DNA of 64,000 nucleotides from Sphingomonadales bacterium (GTDB lineage: Bacteria > Pseudomonadota > Alphaproteobacteria > Sphingomonadales > Sphingomonadaceae). The position numbers and the translations under genes were made by a program. The notes below the pieces were generated by a model. The model made no database searches. It saw only the letters and a program-made list of their open reading frames with translations, and had not been told where the DNA came from. Where the stretch lies: contig JADJAC010000002.1 in NCBI GenBank assembly GCA_016704425.1, positions 682,001 through 746,000 on the forward strand, read 5' to 3'. This document shows positions 46,523-55,531 of the stretch, piece by piece (the stretch's first letter is position 1; the number at the start of each line of letters is the position of its first letter).

Positions 46523-47546
46523 TGTCTCTGGATCCTGACTTTGCCTTTGCGGCCTTTGATCGGCGTGATCGAAACCTTGACGGCCAGCTCGTCGGTGCCG
46601 TGAAAACCACGGGCATCTATTGCAAGCCAAGCTGCCCGGCACGACGCCCGTTGCGAGAGAATGTTGAGTTCTTCGAAACGCCCGCGCAAGCGCGTGCCGC
46701 TGGCTATCGCGCCTGCCAGCGTTGCAAGCCGGACGAGATAGGCCGCGACCGCGAGGCTGTGAACAAGGCCCTGCAGCTGATCAATGACGCAGAGGAATCC
46801 CTGTCGCTTGAAAGGCTTGCTCGCGCAGTCGGCTATGCACCCCACCATTTCCATCGCCTCTTCAAGCGCGAAACTGGTGTGACGCCATCTGCCTATTGGC
46901 GCACCCTTCGGGCGAAGCGGGCGGAAGCGGCACTCAAGGCCAATGGCCGTGTCACCGACGCAATCTATGACGCCGGCTATTCAGGTCCCAGTCGCTTCTA
47001 CGCTGACACGGGTCGCAGGCTCGGCATGACGCCAAGTGCCTGGAAGAATGGCGGCGCTGGCGTCACCATCCGCTGGGCGGTCGCACAAACGACGCTCGGG
47101 CCGATGCTGATCGCAGCGACGGAAAGGGAATCTGTCGGCTATCTTTCAACGAGGGCGAAGCTGACGTTCGCGAACATTTTCCGAAGGCAACGATCGAACA
47201 CGGCGGGGCGCAACTGTCTGCTCTGGTCGAAGGCGCCGTTGCAGCAGTGGAACACCCCCGCGCGATGCCGCGCCTCCCGCTCGACATTGCTGGCACAGCA
47301 TTCCAGCAGGCGGTCTGGCAGGAACTCATGAAAATTCCGCCCGGAGAAACGCGAACCTATACCCAGATTGCGGCTGCAGTCGGCAAGCCAAGGGCGGTGC
47401 GTGCCGCTGGCTCAGCCAATGGGGCGAACCGCGTGGCGGTGCTCATTCCCTGCCACCGCGTCATCCGCACCGACGGTTCCATGGGGGGCTATGCCTATGG
47501 ACTGCCCATCAAGGAGGAATTGCTCAAGCGGGAGAGCGTTGCATAG
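46522..47546 (+). pseudogene. ada: ada: bifunctional DNA repair methyltransferase/AraC regulator, frameshifted
   Basis: The first frame encodes the phosphotriester-repair domain with zinc cysteines Cys34, Cys38, Cys65 and Cys68 (GIYCKPSCPARRP, GYRACQRCKPD). The AraC-type helix-turn-helix follows (LERLARAVGYAPHHFHRLFK). After about residue 202, near 47126-47128, the normal sequence continues only in another frame (ICRLSFNEGEADVREHF) and runs to TAG... in fact the MGMT domain with VLIPCHRVIRTDGS and stop TAG at 47544-47546. The shift fits loss of one G from a G run. It may be a true mutation, a phase-variation site or a sequencing error. If intact, the protein would repair O6-methylguanine and activate the adaptive response. 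Confidence 0.85.
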
Positions 47547-47590
47547 CTGCGGTTTTCGTGGCTAGACTGCTTGCGAACAGGAGAGCAATC

Positions 47591-48085
47591 ATGACACCCA
47601 TCCCGAACGGCGCGCCCCAGACCCTTGGCGAAGCCTTTGCCCATATCAACGCACTCTCAGCTCCGAGCGTGGACGACCTCAAGGTCATGGTTCTCATCGA
47701 AGCGGCTGGCCAGACACTCTATGAAGCGAGTGCCGAAGGATCTGACCATGAGGAGGTCAAGGCGCTGCTGATCGAGAACGGTCACGAGGAAATGAAGCAT
47801 GCCCGCCGAGTCAGCGCCGCAATCAAGATCCTATCGGGGGAGGACTTCCCGGCCCCAACTGCGGACGAGAATCCCTATCTGACGGGCGATTTCCCGCGCG
47901 CTACCCTGACAGCGGAAGGTTTGAGGAAGACTGCAGAAACGGAATTCGCCGGAGACAAGCTCTACACCACATGGGCAGACAATATGAGCAACCCGGAAGC
48001 CGCCGCCCTATTACGGCTCAACGCTGGTGAAGAGAGCGATCACGGCAACCGCCTGTTGAAAGCAGCCGCACTGCTGGAAGCCTGA
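47591..48085 (+). CDS. Ferritin-like diiron protein
   Basis: This 164-residue helical protein carries ferritin-like diiron ligands in KVMVLIEAAGQTLYEASAEG, NGHEEMKHARRVS and the second half TAETEFAGDKLYTTWADN with NAGEESDHGNRLL. It belongs to a rubrerythrin-like group of unknown substrate. AGGAGAG precedes the ATG at 47591. The open frame starts 33 bases earlier. It ends exactly one base before the stop of the convergent priA. Confidence 0.82.
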   Translation: MTPIPNGAPQTLGEAFAHINALSAPSVDDLKVMVLIEAAGQTLYEASAEGSDHEEVKALLIENGHEEMKHARRVSAAIKILSGEDFPAPTADENPYLTGDFPRATLTAEGLRKTAETEFAGDKLYTTWADNMSNPEAAALLRLNAGEESDHGNRLLKAAALLEA

Positions 48086-50254
48086 TCACACAAAGCTGTA
48101 AGGATCGACGTCTACACTCACCCTGACTGAGCGCGGCCATTCCAGCGCGCCGAGCCAGTCGCGGATGACGTCTTGTACATCGAGCGCTCGGCGTGCGTGG
48201 ACCAGCAAGCGCTGGCGATGACGCCCGCGCAACATTGCAAGCGGCGCAGGCGCCGGGCCATAGACATGCATCCCTTCGACCAGTGGCGCAGACTTTCCGA
48301 TCTGCTGCGCCGTATCCTGTGCATCCTTCATGCTTTCCGATGAAACGATGATCCCCGCAAACCGTCCAAAGGGCGGTGCCCCGGCTTCACGCCGACTTTC
48401 GGTTTCAGCCGCGTAGAAACTCTCGGCATCGCCCGAGACAAGGGCGCGAATGACAGGGGCAGACGGTTCATGCGTCTGGACATAAACATGCCCCGGCTTC
48501 TCACCCCGCCCTGCCCGTCCGGCTACTTGTGCAATTTGCTGAAAGCTGCGCTCCGCCGCGCGAAGATCCCCGCCCTGCAACCCCAGATCCGCATCGACAA
48601 CGCCGACCAGCGTCAGGTTTGGAAAATGATAGCCCTTGGTCACAAGCTGGGTGCCGATCACGATGTCGATCTCCCCTGCTTCCATCTTCCCGACGAACTC
48701 GGCGGCCTTGGCTGGCGACCAGAGCGTATCCGATGTGACGATCGCACGGCGCGCTTCGGGAAACAGCATGGCGACTTCGTCGGCAATCCGCTCGACACCG
48801 GGTCCGCATGCGACAAGCGCGTCTTCCTCGTGGCACTCCGGGCAGGCCCGCGGCGGCGGCATGTTATGCCCGCAATGATGGCACTGGAGGCGCTGGAGCA
48901 GGCGATGCTCAACCATCCACGCCGTGCAGTTGGGGCATTGGAAGCGGTGCCCGCAGTGCCTGCACAGCGTCAATGGCGCAAATCCCCTGCGGTTGAGGAA
49001 GAGAAGCGATTGTTCTCCCCTTTCAAGCGTCTCCTGCATCGCACGGACAAGCGTCGGCGCCAGCCAGCGGCCCCTCTCGGGCGGGTCCTGGGTGAGATCG
49101 ATCGCAGTGATTTCGGGCATCTCTGCCGTGCCATGCCGCTCCGGCAGCTTGAGTTCCGCATAACGGCCGAGAGCAACTTGCTGACGCGTTTCGATTGCAG
49201 GCGTCGCGCTGGCCAGAATGACCGGGCATCCCTCGAATCGACCGCGCATGACAGCCACGTCTCGGGCGTGATATTGTACGCCTTCTTCCTGCTTGAAGCT
49301 CGCCTCGTGCGCTTCATCCACGATGATGAGTCCGAGGTTGCGATAGGGCAGAAACAGGGCCGAGCGCGCGCCGACGGTCACAAGAGCTTCGCCCTTCGAA
49401 ATGGCGCGCCAGGCCCGCCTGCGCTGGGACTGGCGAAGGTCTGAATGCCAGGCCACCGGCGCATGGCCAAAGCGGGCCTCGAAGCGCCGCAGGAACGGTT
49501 CGGTCAGGGCGATTTCCGGCAACAGGACCAGAGTCTGATGGCCCATCCGCAAGGCCTGGGCGATTGCCTCGAAATAGACTTCGGTCTTTCCCGAACCCGT
49601 CACCCCATCAAGCAAGACGGGAGCAAAGTCCTGCGCCTTGACGGCCTCGACAAGCCAGTCCGATGCTGCCGCCTGTTCTTCAGACAATTCGGGAGGGGCA
49701 TGATCCGGATCGGGGGCGAGAAAAGGCGTTTCCAGCGAGACTTCGACAGCCTCGATGGCACCCAGCTTCACCAATCCCCGTATCACGCCGTCCGAAACGT
49801 CGGCAATTGTCGCGAGCTCACGGATCAGGCCCTGGCGCTCGCCGATCCGTTCCAGCGCCTGCGTCCGCTGCACTGTCATCTTGTCGGGCGCCCTGCCTGT
49901 CAGCCGATATTCGACAACGGTCGGCGCACCTTCAAGCGCCGCAGCCGATGAAAGAGCCATGCGCAGCACAGCGGCTGGCGGGGCGAGGTAATAATTGGCA
50001 GTCCACTCGACCAACCGCCTGAGCGGCGCTCCGATTGGCGGGACATCATAGACCTTGAGCAGGTTACGAAGCCGGTTGTCGCCCACTTCCGCATCGGAGG
50101 GCATGGCGTCCTCTTCCCAGACCACGCCGATCATCTGGCGCGGCCCCAGTGGGGCCAGCACAATGCTGCCAGGCTCCACCGCCATGCCGTGGGGGACACG
50201 GTAATCGAGTGGGCCGAGCGCAGGATTAAGAAGGAGGACGCGGGCGCGAGTCAT
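48086..50254 (-). CDS. priA: Primosomal replication factor PriA (helicase)
   Basis: PriA reloads the replisome at stalled forks. The 722 residues are full length, with an N-terminal 3'-DNA-binding domain, Walker A GVTGSGKTEVYF, DEAH box IIVDEAHEASFKQEE and the zinc cluster CRHCGHRFQCPNC, CHHCGH and CPECHEEDALVACGPGVERI. Motifs GTQLVTKGYHFPNLTLVGVVDAD and QVAGRAGRGEKPG complete the helicase. It is a single transcript opposite the DUF4197 gene. Confidence 0.96.
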   Translation of the reverse strand: MTRARVLLLNPALGPLDYRVPHGMAVEPGSIVLAPLGPRQMIGVVWEEDAMPSDAEVGDNRLRNLLKVYDVPPIGAPLRRLVEWTANYYLAPPAAVLRMALSSAAALEGAPTVVEYRLTGRAPDKMTVQRTQALERIGERQGLIRELATIADVSDGVIRGLVKLGAIEAVEVSLETPFLAPDPDHAPPELSEEQAAASDWLVEAVKAQDFAPVLLDGVTGSGKTEVYFEAIAQALRMGHQTLVLLPEIALTEPFLRRFEARFGHAPVAWHSDLRQSQRRRAWRAISKGEALVTVGARSALFLPYRNLGLIIVDEAHEASFKQEEGVQYHARDVAVMRGRFEGCPVILASATPAIETRQQVALGRYAELKLPERHGTAEMPEITAIDLTQDPPERGRWLAPTLVRAMQETLERGEQSLLFLNRRGFAPLTLCRHCGHRFQCPNCTAWMVEHRLLQRLQCHHCGHNMPPPRACPECHEEDALVACGPGVERIADEVAMLFPEARRAIVTSDTLWSPAKAAEFVGKMEAGEIDIVIGTQLVTKGYHFPNLTLVGVVDADLGLQGGDLRAAERSFQQIAQVAGRAGRGEKPGHVYVQTHEPSAPVIRALVSGDAESFYAAETESRREAGAPPFGRFAGIIVSSESMKDAQDTAQQIGKSAPLVEGMHVYGPAPAPLAMLRGRHRQRLLVHARRALDVQDVIRDWLGALEWPRSVRVSVDVDPYSFV

Positions 50255-50342
50255 GACAGGTTGCTCAATGCCCGACCAATCATTGCCGCGATAGCCGCAA
50301 TGACGTTATGTACTGCTTTGAATTTGTCGGGAGGGAAACATC

Positions 50343-51017
50343 ATGATTATTTCGCGCCGTTCGCTGTTATGCTCAGCCACACTCTTGCCGATCCTCACGC
50401 TGCCCGGATGCGCAGAGACTGGCCGTTTCAGCCTTGTCGAAGCCATTCGGCGTCTGCTGAGCCTGTCCGCGCAGCGTGCCTTTGCCAACCTGATGCGCGA
50501 AAACGGCTTTTACGATGACCAGCTCGCGCGGATCAGCCTGCCTGATGCATTGGGGGGATCAAAAGGCGCGGATGTGCTCACAGCGGTCCTCACCAGCGCG
50601 CTGTTTCGCAACCGCCTGACGAAGCAAGTCAATCGTGCCGCGGAAAAGGGAGCAGAGCTTGCAGCGCCTGTTGTTGCAGACGCCGTGCTCAACATGGGCA
50701 TTCCGGACGCTGCGGCCATCATCCGTGGCGGGGGAAGCAGCGCAACGGAGTTGCTCAGGACAGCAATGGGCGAAAAGCTTCTGGGGACAATGCTGCCGGG
50801 CATCGATCGAGGGCTGCGGCTGTTCGATAATGCCGTTGTCGTGGAGGCACTCCGCGCAGCCACCAATATCGATTTTGCCGGGCTGCGCGACGATGTGACC
50901 GCGAAAGCCAGCGATGCCGTATACCGGGCGATCGGACGCGAGGAAATCGCGATACGGGCCGATCCTGCCTCGACAAACGATCCCTTGCTGATTGCTGTAT
51001 TCAGGCCGGCAAAATAG
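50343..51017 (+). CDS. DUF4197 lipoprotein-like protein
   Basis: This 224-residue protein has an N-terminal signal with a lipobox-like LTLPGCAET, then the DUF4197 region (AAEKGAELAAPVVADAV, LRTAMGEKLLGTMLPGIDRGLRLFDN and DAVYRAIGREE). Function is unknown. It would be exported and probably anchored to a membrane. Transcribed together with the following DUF4345 gene (16-base gap). Confidence 0.85.
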   Translation: MIISRRSLLCSATLLPILTLPGCAETGRFSLVEAIRRLLSLSAQRAFANLMRENGFYDDQLARISLPDALGGSKGADVLTAVLTSALFRNRLTKQVNRAAEKGAELAAPVVADAVLNMGIPDAAAIIRGGGSSATELLRTAMGEKLLGTMLPGIDRGLRLFDNAVVVEALRAATNIDFAGLRDDVTAKASDAVYRAIGREEIAIRADPASTNDPLLIAVFRPAK

Positions 51018-51033
51018 AAGGCAGGATTGTGCG

Positions 51034-51444
51034 ATGCTGAAGCTCTTTATCAGGATCATAGCGCCAGGTTTTGTTTTGGCTGGGCTTTTGCACGTCTTTC
51101 TTGGACTTGGGGCGGACGTCATGCTCGGGGCGGACATTCCGGCCAGCGTCCTGAACGATGCATCGCTAGACAGCCAGAACCGCTTTTACGGGATCAGCTT
51201 CACTGTTTATGGGGTCCTGTTGTGGATCGCCTCAACAGACCTTGCGCGCTACCGTACCCTGTTGCGCGTGCTGATCCTCTGGTTCTTCCTCGGGGGAGTC
51301 ATGCGATTGGTTTCCATCGCTTTGAAGGGCTGGCCCAGCAATCTCGTCTGGGCATTGGCGTTATCGGAACTGGTGCTGCCACCTGTGCTTTGGTGGATGT
51401 TGCGCAGGGAAGAGAAAGCAGGACAAGACCAGCCCCGGCATTGA
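51034..51444 (+). CDS. DUF4345 small membrane protein
   Basis: This 136-residue protein with four membrane helices (APGFVLAGLLHVFLG, FYGISFTVYGVLLWIAS, VLILWFFLGGVMRLVS and WALALSELVLPPVLWW) matches DUF4345. Nothing is known of its role. The ATG at 51034 gives the family-like N-terminus MLKLFIRII. The open frame upstream overlaps the preceding gene. Confidence 0.82.
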   Translation: MLKLFIRIIAPGFVLAGLLHVFLGLGADVMLGADIPASVLNDASLDSQNRFYGISFTVYGVLLWIASTDLARYRTLLRVLILWFFLGGVMRLVSIALKGWPSNLVWALALSELVLPPVLWWMLRREEKAGQDQPRH

Positions 51445-51547
51445 AAGCCGTCGCTGTGCCACCCAAGTGGCTGCACGCACATCGCTTGTTCCGTTTCACT
51501 CCACATTGCGCTAAACCGCCGCAACCAGAGCAAAGAGTATATTCCGA

Positions 51548-52885
51548 ATGAAGAGTGATTTCCTGCGTGCCGCCCTCCTTGTTTCCAGCGTTGCCCTGAT
51601 TCCGGCAGCGACGGCGGGCATGGCGTCGGTCGACGCGAACACCTATCGCGAGATGGACCAGTTCCTTGCGGTTTTTGAGCGCGTCCGTGCGGACTATGTC
51701 GACAAGGTTGACGACAAATCCCTCATCAAGGGCGCGATCAACGGCATGCTGGCCAGTCTCGACCCGCATTCTTCCTATCTGGATGCCCGCGACTTCGAGA
51801 ATATGCGTGTCCAGACCGACGGCAACTATGGCGGTCTCGGGCTGACGGTCTCTCTGGAGGATGGAGCGGTGAAGGTCATCGCTCCGACCGAGGATTCACC
51901 GGCTGACAAGGCGGGGATGAAGGTCGGCGACTATATCACCCATCTTGACGGTGTCCTGATCTATGGCGGCACACTTGATGAAGCCGTGGACAAGATGCGC
52001 GGAACGCCCGGCACCAGCATTCGCCTGACAGTCGTGCGGCCGGGCCGCGACAAGCCGTTCGACGTCACGATCACCCGCCAGATCATCGAGATCAAGCCGG
52101 TAAAGTGGGAAGTGCGCAAGGGCATCGGTATCATCAACATCAACGGCTTTTCAAAAAGTGTCGGTGCCGACGTTCGCTCGGCACTCGTGAGCATCGACAA
52201 ATCGCTTGGGCATGTGCCGACGGGCTATATTGTCGATCTGCGTTCGAATCCGGGCGGATTGCTCGATCAGGCCATCGAGGTGTCCGATGCGTTCCTTGAG
52301 CGCGGGGAAATAGTGTCACAGCGCGGGCGTAACCGGCGCGACATTGAACGCTATTATGCCCGTCCTGGGGATATGGCGCACGGCCTGCCGATCATTGTGC
52401 TGGTAGACGCTGGTTCCGCGTCCGCTGCCGAGATTGTGGCAGGCGCATTGCAGGACCATCATCGTGCGCTGGTCATGGGCGAACGCAGCTTCGGCAAGGG
52501 CTCTGTCCAGACGCTGATCCAGCTTGATGACAGCAGCGCCCTGCGCCTGACGACCGCGCGCTACTACACGCCGTCGAACCGCAGCGTGCAGGAAGGCGGG
52601 ATCGAGCCGGACATTGCCGTGCCGCAATTGTCGGACCCAGACTACAAGGCCCGGCCGCGCTTCCGCGAAGCCGATCTCAGCCGCCATCTCATCAACGAGA
52701 GCAAGGTCGACAATTCTGTGCTTGAAGCGGATGCAAAGCCGGATCCCCGCTTTTCGGCCACTGCTGACCAATTGAAGGCGCAGGGCATCAAGGACTTCCA
52801 GCTTCACTATGCACTGGAAACCCTTGGCCGTCTGACCCGGACCCAGACGGCAACTTCATCCGGCAGCCGCAAGGGAAGCCGTTGA
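51548..52885 (+). CDS. S41 family C-terminal processing peptidase
   Basis: This periplasmic serine protease has 445 residues. A signal sequence (AALLVSSVALIPAATAG) leads into an N-terminal helical part, a PDZ domain (YGGLGLTVSLEDGAVKVI to DVTITRQ) and the S41 catalytic core. GSASAAEI holds the nucleophilic serine, and SFGKGSVQ holds the general-base lysine. Family members trim murein-related or outer-membrane proteins. The usual upstream M23 peptidase partner of CtpA genes is not here. dsbB follows immediately (overlap of start and stop). Confidence 0.94.
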   Translation: MKSDFLRAALLVSSVALIPAATAGMASVDANTYREMDQFLAVFERVRADYVDKVDDKSLIKGAINGMLASLDPHSSYLDARDFENMRVQTDGNYGGLGLTVSLEDGAVKVIAPTEDSPADKAGMKVGDYITHLDGVLIYGGTLDEAVDKMRGTPGTSIRLTVVRPGRDKPFDVTITRQIIEIKPVKWEVRKGIGIININGFSKSVGADVRSALVSIDKSLGHVPTGYIVDLRSNPGGLLDQAIEVSDAFLERGEIVSQRGRNRRDIERYYARPGDMAHGLPIIVLVDAGSASAAEIVAGALQDHHRALVMGERSFGKGSVQTLIQLDDSSALRLTTARYYTPSNRSVQEGGIEPDIAVPQLSDPDYKARPRFREADLSRHLINESKVDNSVLEADAKPDPRFSATADQLKAQGIKDFQLHYALETLGRLTRTQTATSSGSRKGSR

Positions 52886-52887
52886 GC

Positions 52888-53361
52888 ATGACGAACGTGC
52901 GCAGGGCTTCATGGCTGGCATTTCTCATCCCCGCTGCCCTGCTCGGCGGGGCGTTGGGATCGCAATATATCGGTGGGCTGTTCCCCTGCGAGATGTGTTA
53001 TTGGCAGCGTTGGCCGCATGAGGCCGCCCTCGCATTTGCACTGATGGCCCTTTTCAGTCGGGACCAGAGCGTTCGCCGCCTGTTCGTCGCGCTGGCCGGC
53101 CTTGCGATCATGGCGAGCGGACTCATAGGGGTCTTTCATGCTGGCGTTGAATACAGATGGTGGGACGGCATCACAGCCTGCACGCGCGCACCGGGCACGA
53201 CGGGCGGGAATATCATGGCCGACATCATGGCTGCGCCCCTCGTCAGCTGCAACCAGCCGCAATGGACCCTTGGCCCCATTTCGCTTGCCGGGTTCAACGC
53301 GATCTTTTCACTTGGCGGTGGATTGCTGGTCCTCTGGATGGCGGGAAAGCGCAGCGCATGA
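52888..53361 (+). CDS. dsbB: Disulfide bond formation protein B
   Basis: DsbB reoxidises DsbA in the periplasm and passes electrons to quinone. The 157 residues show four membrane helices, the first cysteine pair CEMC (residues 34 and 37), the second pair in TACTRA and VSCNQPQW, and the conserved arginine in YWQRW. I choose ATG 52888. A TTG two codons upstream overlaps the protease stop. Its TGA overlaps the coq7 ATG. Both proteins are linked to ubiquinone, which may explain the pairing. Confidence 0.93.
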   Translation: MTNVRRASWLAFLIPAALLGGALGSQYIGGLFPCEMCYWQRWPHEAALAFALMALFSRDQSVRRLFVALAGLAIMASGLIGVFHAGVEYRWWDGITACTRAPGTTGGNIMADIMAAPLVSCNQPQWTLGPISLAGFNAIFSLGGGLLVLWMAGKRSA

Positions 53362-53873
53362 TGCAGGATGACCGGCATTCCATGATCCGTGTCGATCAGG
53401 CGGGAGAATATGGCGCGGCGCGAATCTATGCCGGCCAGCTTGCTGTGCTGGGCAACCGACATTCTGCAGCCCGGTCGATTCGGCATATGGCCGCGCAGGA
53501 ACAGCGCCACCTCGACCGGTTCAATGCAATGGCTGCGGAACGCGGGGTTCGACCGACTCTGCTCCAGCCTTTCTGGCATGTAGCTGGATTTGCACTTGGC
53601 GCGGTTACAGCTGCAATCGGTCCGGAAGCCGCGATGGCCTGCACGGCAGCAATCGAGACCGAGATCGACCAGCATTATGGCGAGCAGCTCGAAGCCCTTG
53701 GATCAGACGACACCGAATTGAGCGAGGTCATTGCCGAATTTCGTGCCGAAGAGGTCGAACACAAGGCGACGGCGATTGCGGAAGGCGCGGAAAGAGCCCC
53801 CGCCTATCCACTTTTGAGCGCGACGATCAGGTTGGGGTGCAAAATGGCGATCCAGCTTTCCAAGCGAATTTGA
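53358..53873 (+). CDS. coq7: Demethoxyubiquinone hydroxylase (Coq7/CAT5)
   Basis: This diiron enzyme of 171 residues performs the last ring hydroxylation in ubiquinone synthesis at the inner membrane. The six ligands are in IRVDQAGEYGAARIYAG, AAQEQRHLDRF, ETEIDQHYGEQL and RAEEVEHKATA. It is a single Coq7 domain, the half-size alphaproteobacterial form. The ATG overlaps the dsbB stop by four bases. The open frame starts far upstream inside dsbB and is not the true start. Confidence 0.94.
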   Translation: MMQDDRHSMIRVDQAGEYGAARIYAGQLAVLGNRHSAARSIRHMAAQEQRHLDRFNAMAAERGVRPTLLQPFWHVAGFALGAVTAAIGPEAAMACTAAIETEIDQHYGEQLEALGSDDTELSEVIAEFRAEEVEHKATAIAEGAERAPAYPLLSATIRLGCKMAIQLSKRI

Positions 53874-53920
53874 TTTTGGTCATTGTGCGTTCATCGAAAA
53901 AGGCGGAAGATCACCGGATT

Positions 53921-54271
53921 ATGAAACTTGTTCTTGCCTTTGCTCTTTCACTCGTTCCGCTGGCTGCTTCGTCGCCTGCGGTTGCCCAGCAACGCACACT
54001 CACGATCTTCGGGGATGACAAATGTCCGTCGGATACGATCTGTGTCGTTGCGCCGGAAACCGAGCGTTACCGAATTCCAAAGCCGTTTCGCGAGCGCCTG
54101 CCGTCGCCAGACAGTACAAGCTGGGCCATTCGTTCCCAAGCAACGCTGGAGGTCGGAAAGACGGGCGCAGACAGTTGCTCGACGGTGGGCGCTGGCGGAT
54201 GGACCGGCTGCTTCATGAAGCAGCTGAAGGAATCCTACGCTGAAAAGACTCCTGAGCCGGAAGTCCCCTGA
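53921..54271 (+). CDS. Small periplasmic four-cysteine protein, unknown function
   Basis: This 116-residue protein has a clear signal peptide (LVLAFALSLVPLAASSPAVA). The mature part has two cysteine pairs, DDKCPSDTICVVAP and DSCSTVGAGGWTGCF, likely disulfides. I recognise no family. It lies 48 bases after coq7 in a dsbB-coq7 row, so it may be a substrate of the disulfide system, which is inference. Its stop TGA overlaps the apparent CTG start of the next gene. Confidence 0.72.
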   Translation: MKLVLAFALSLVPLAASSPAVAQQRTLTIFGDDKCPSDTICVVAPETERYRIPKPFRERLPSPDSTSWAIRSQATLEVGKTGADSCSTVGAGGWTGCFMKQLKESYAEKTPEPEVP

Positions 54272-55224
54272 ATCCTAAAATCGCGGCGGTTGTTGAACGC
54301 TGGCCCGTTGCCGGGGCGTTCGTAATCGCGCGCGGCGCCAAGACGTTCGTTGATTTGGTTGTCGTCGAAATCCATGACGGCAGCCTCTCAGGACGCGGCG
54401 AAGGAACCCCGATCTATTACAACGGCGAGACTGCCGAAAGTTGCATTGCCCAGATCAATAAATTGCCGCCTGATGTGGATCGCGTCCAGCTCCAGCAGCT
54501 GCTCCCGCCCGGCGCTGCCCGCAACGCTGTCGATTGCGCTCTTTGGGATCTGGACGCGAAGCGCGCTGGCGTGCCGCTCTGGCAATTGGCCGGCCTTGCT
54601 CCGCCGCTCCCCCTTGTTACGGCCATGACTGTCTCGCTCGACCGGCCCGAACAGATGGAAGCCGCGGCGAGAGAGCTTTCCCGGCAGACCGCGCTCATCA
54701 AGATCAAGCTGGCTGGCGAAGACGATCTTGCCCGCGTCGCAGCTGTCCGGCGCGGAGCTCCCCACGCCCGATTGATTGTCGACGCGAACGAATCCTGGAC
54801 CAATCGCGACGTCGCGGCCGAGGCTGCTGCACTTGTCCCCTTTGGCGTGAAACTCATCGAACAGCCGGTTCGACGGGGCGAAGACCATCTGCTTGACGGG
54901 ATTGCGTCACCCATCCCGCTCGGCGCCGATGAAAGCCTGCATGATCGATCCGATCTTGCGCGCTGCAGCGGTCGCTACCAGGCAATCAACATCAAGCTCG
55001 ACAAGGCCGGCGGGCTGACCGAAGCCTTGGCCGTGAGGGCGGAGGCACGCACGCTTGGCCTCAAGATCATGGTCGGATGCATGCTTGCCACAAGCCTCGG
55101 CATCGCGCCGGCATTCCTCGCGGCGCAAGACGCAGAGTGGGTGGATCTCGACGGTGCGCTGCTGCTGGCCAAAGATCGTGACCACCCGCTCATCCTGGCG
55201 GGCGGCTTGCTCCGTTATAGCTGA
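54268..55224 (+). CDS. Dipeptide epimerase (L-Ala-D/L-Glu type, enolase superfamily)
   Basis: This enolase-superfamily enzyme epimerises L-Ala-D-Glu released from peptidoglycan so it can be reused. Key motifs are IKIKLAG (catalytic KxK), LIVDANESW, LIEQPV, LGADES and NIKLDKAGG with GCMLATSLG. The family N-terminus (VVERWPVAGAFVIARGAKT) lies upstream of any ATG or GTG. The likely start is CTG 54268, overlapping the previous TGA, with GGAAG four bases upstream. This gives 318 residues. A TTG at 54355 would cut off the first 29 residues. Rare start codon, function likely intact. Confidence 0.9.
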   Translation: MNPKIAAVVERWPVAGAFVIARGAKTFVDLVVVEIHDGSLSGRGEGTPIYYNGETAESCIAQINKLPPDVDRVQLQQLLPPGAARNAVDCALWDLDAKRAGVPLWQLAGLAPPLPLVTAMTVSLDRPEQMEAAARELSRQTALIKIKLAGEDDLARVAAVRRGAPHARLIVDANESWTNRDVAAEAAALVPFGVKLIEQPVRRGEDHLLDGIASPIPLGADESLHDRSDLARCSGRYQAINIKLDKAGGLTEALAVRAEARTLGLKIMVGCMLATSLGIAPAFLAAQDAEWVDLDGALLLAKDRDHPLILAGGLLRYS

Positions 55225-55528
55225 CCACCTCATATTCGATGCCATCGGGATCGAAGAAATGGAAGCGCCGCCCGGGGCGCATGATCGCCGTGTGAAAAGG
55301 GAATCAGCCCTTCGGCAATCACCTTGTCCTCTATCGCGTCGAGATCGTCCGTCTGCACCCCGACATGGTTGATCGGCTCGCCCTCTTCAAAATGCGCGTC
55401 AGCGTTTTCCCCGTCCGGCCCGGTATAAAGCGCGACGAAACTGGCATCGTTGCCGACATGAATGGTATACCGCCGTCGCGCGCCAGGCCGCGTTATATGA
55501 TCGGAGACAGGGGCACGGACGCGCTGGC
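55190..55528 (-). pseudogene. Remnant of a VOC-family (glyoxalase-like) gene
   Basis: In the gap between the epimerase and the CMD gene the minus strand encodes recognisable VOC sequence (RRYTIHVGNDASFVALYTGP, then PINHVGVQTDDLDAIEDK). It changes frame at a run of G (plus-strand 55275-55285 region), after which RRFHFFDPDGIEYEVVSYN completes the domain in the next frame. The first 35 or so residues of a normal VOC protein are missing because the open part begins just after the CMD stop. It is thus both truncated and frameshifted and probably not functional. It holds the only gap above 300 bases in this part of the window. Confidence 0.7.
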
Positions 55529-55531
55529 GGG

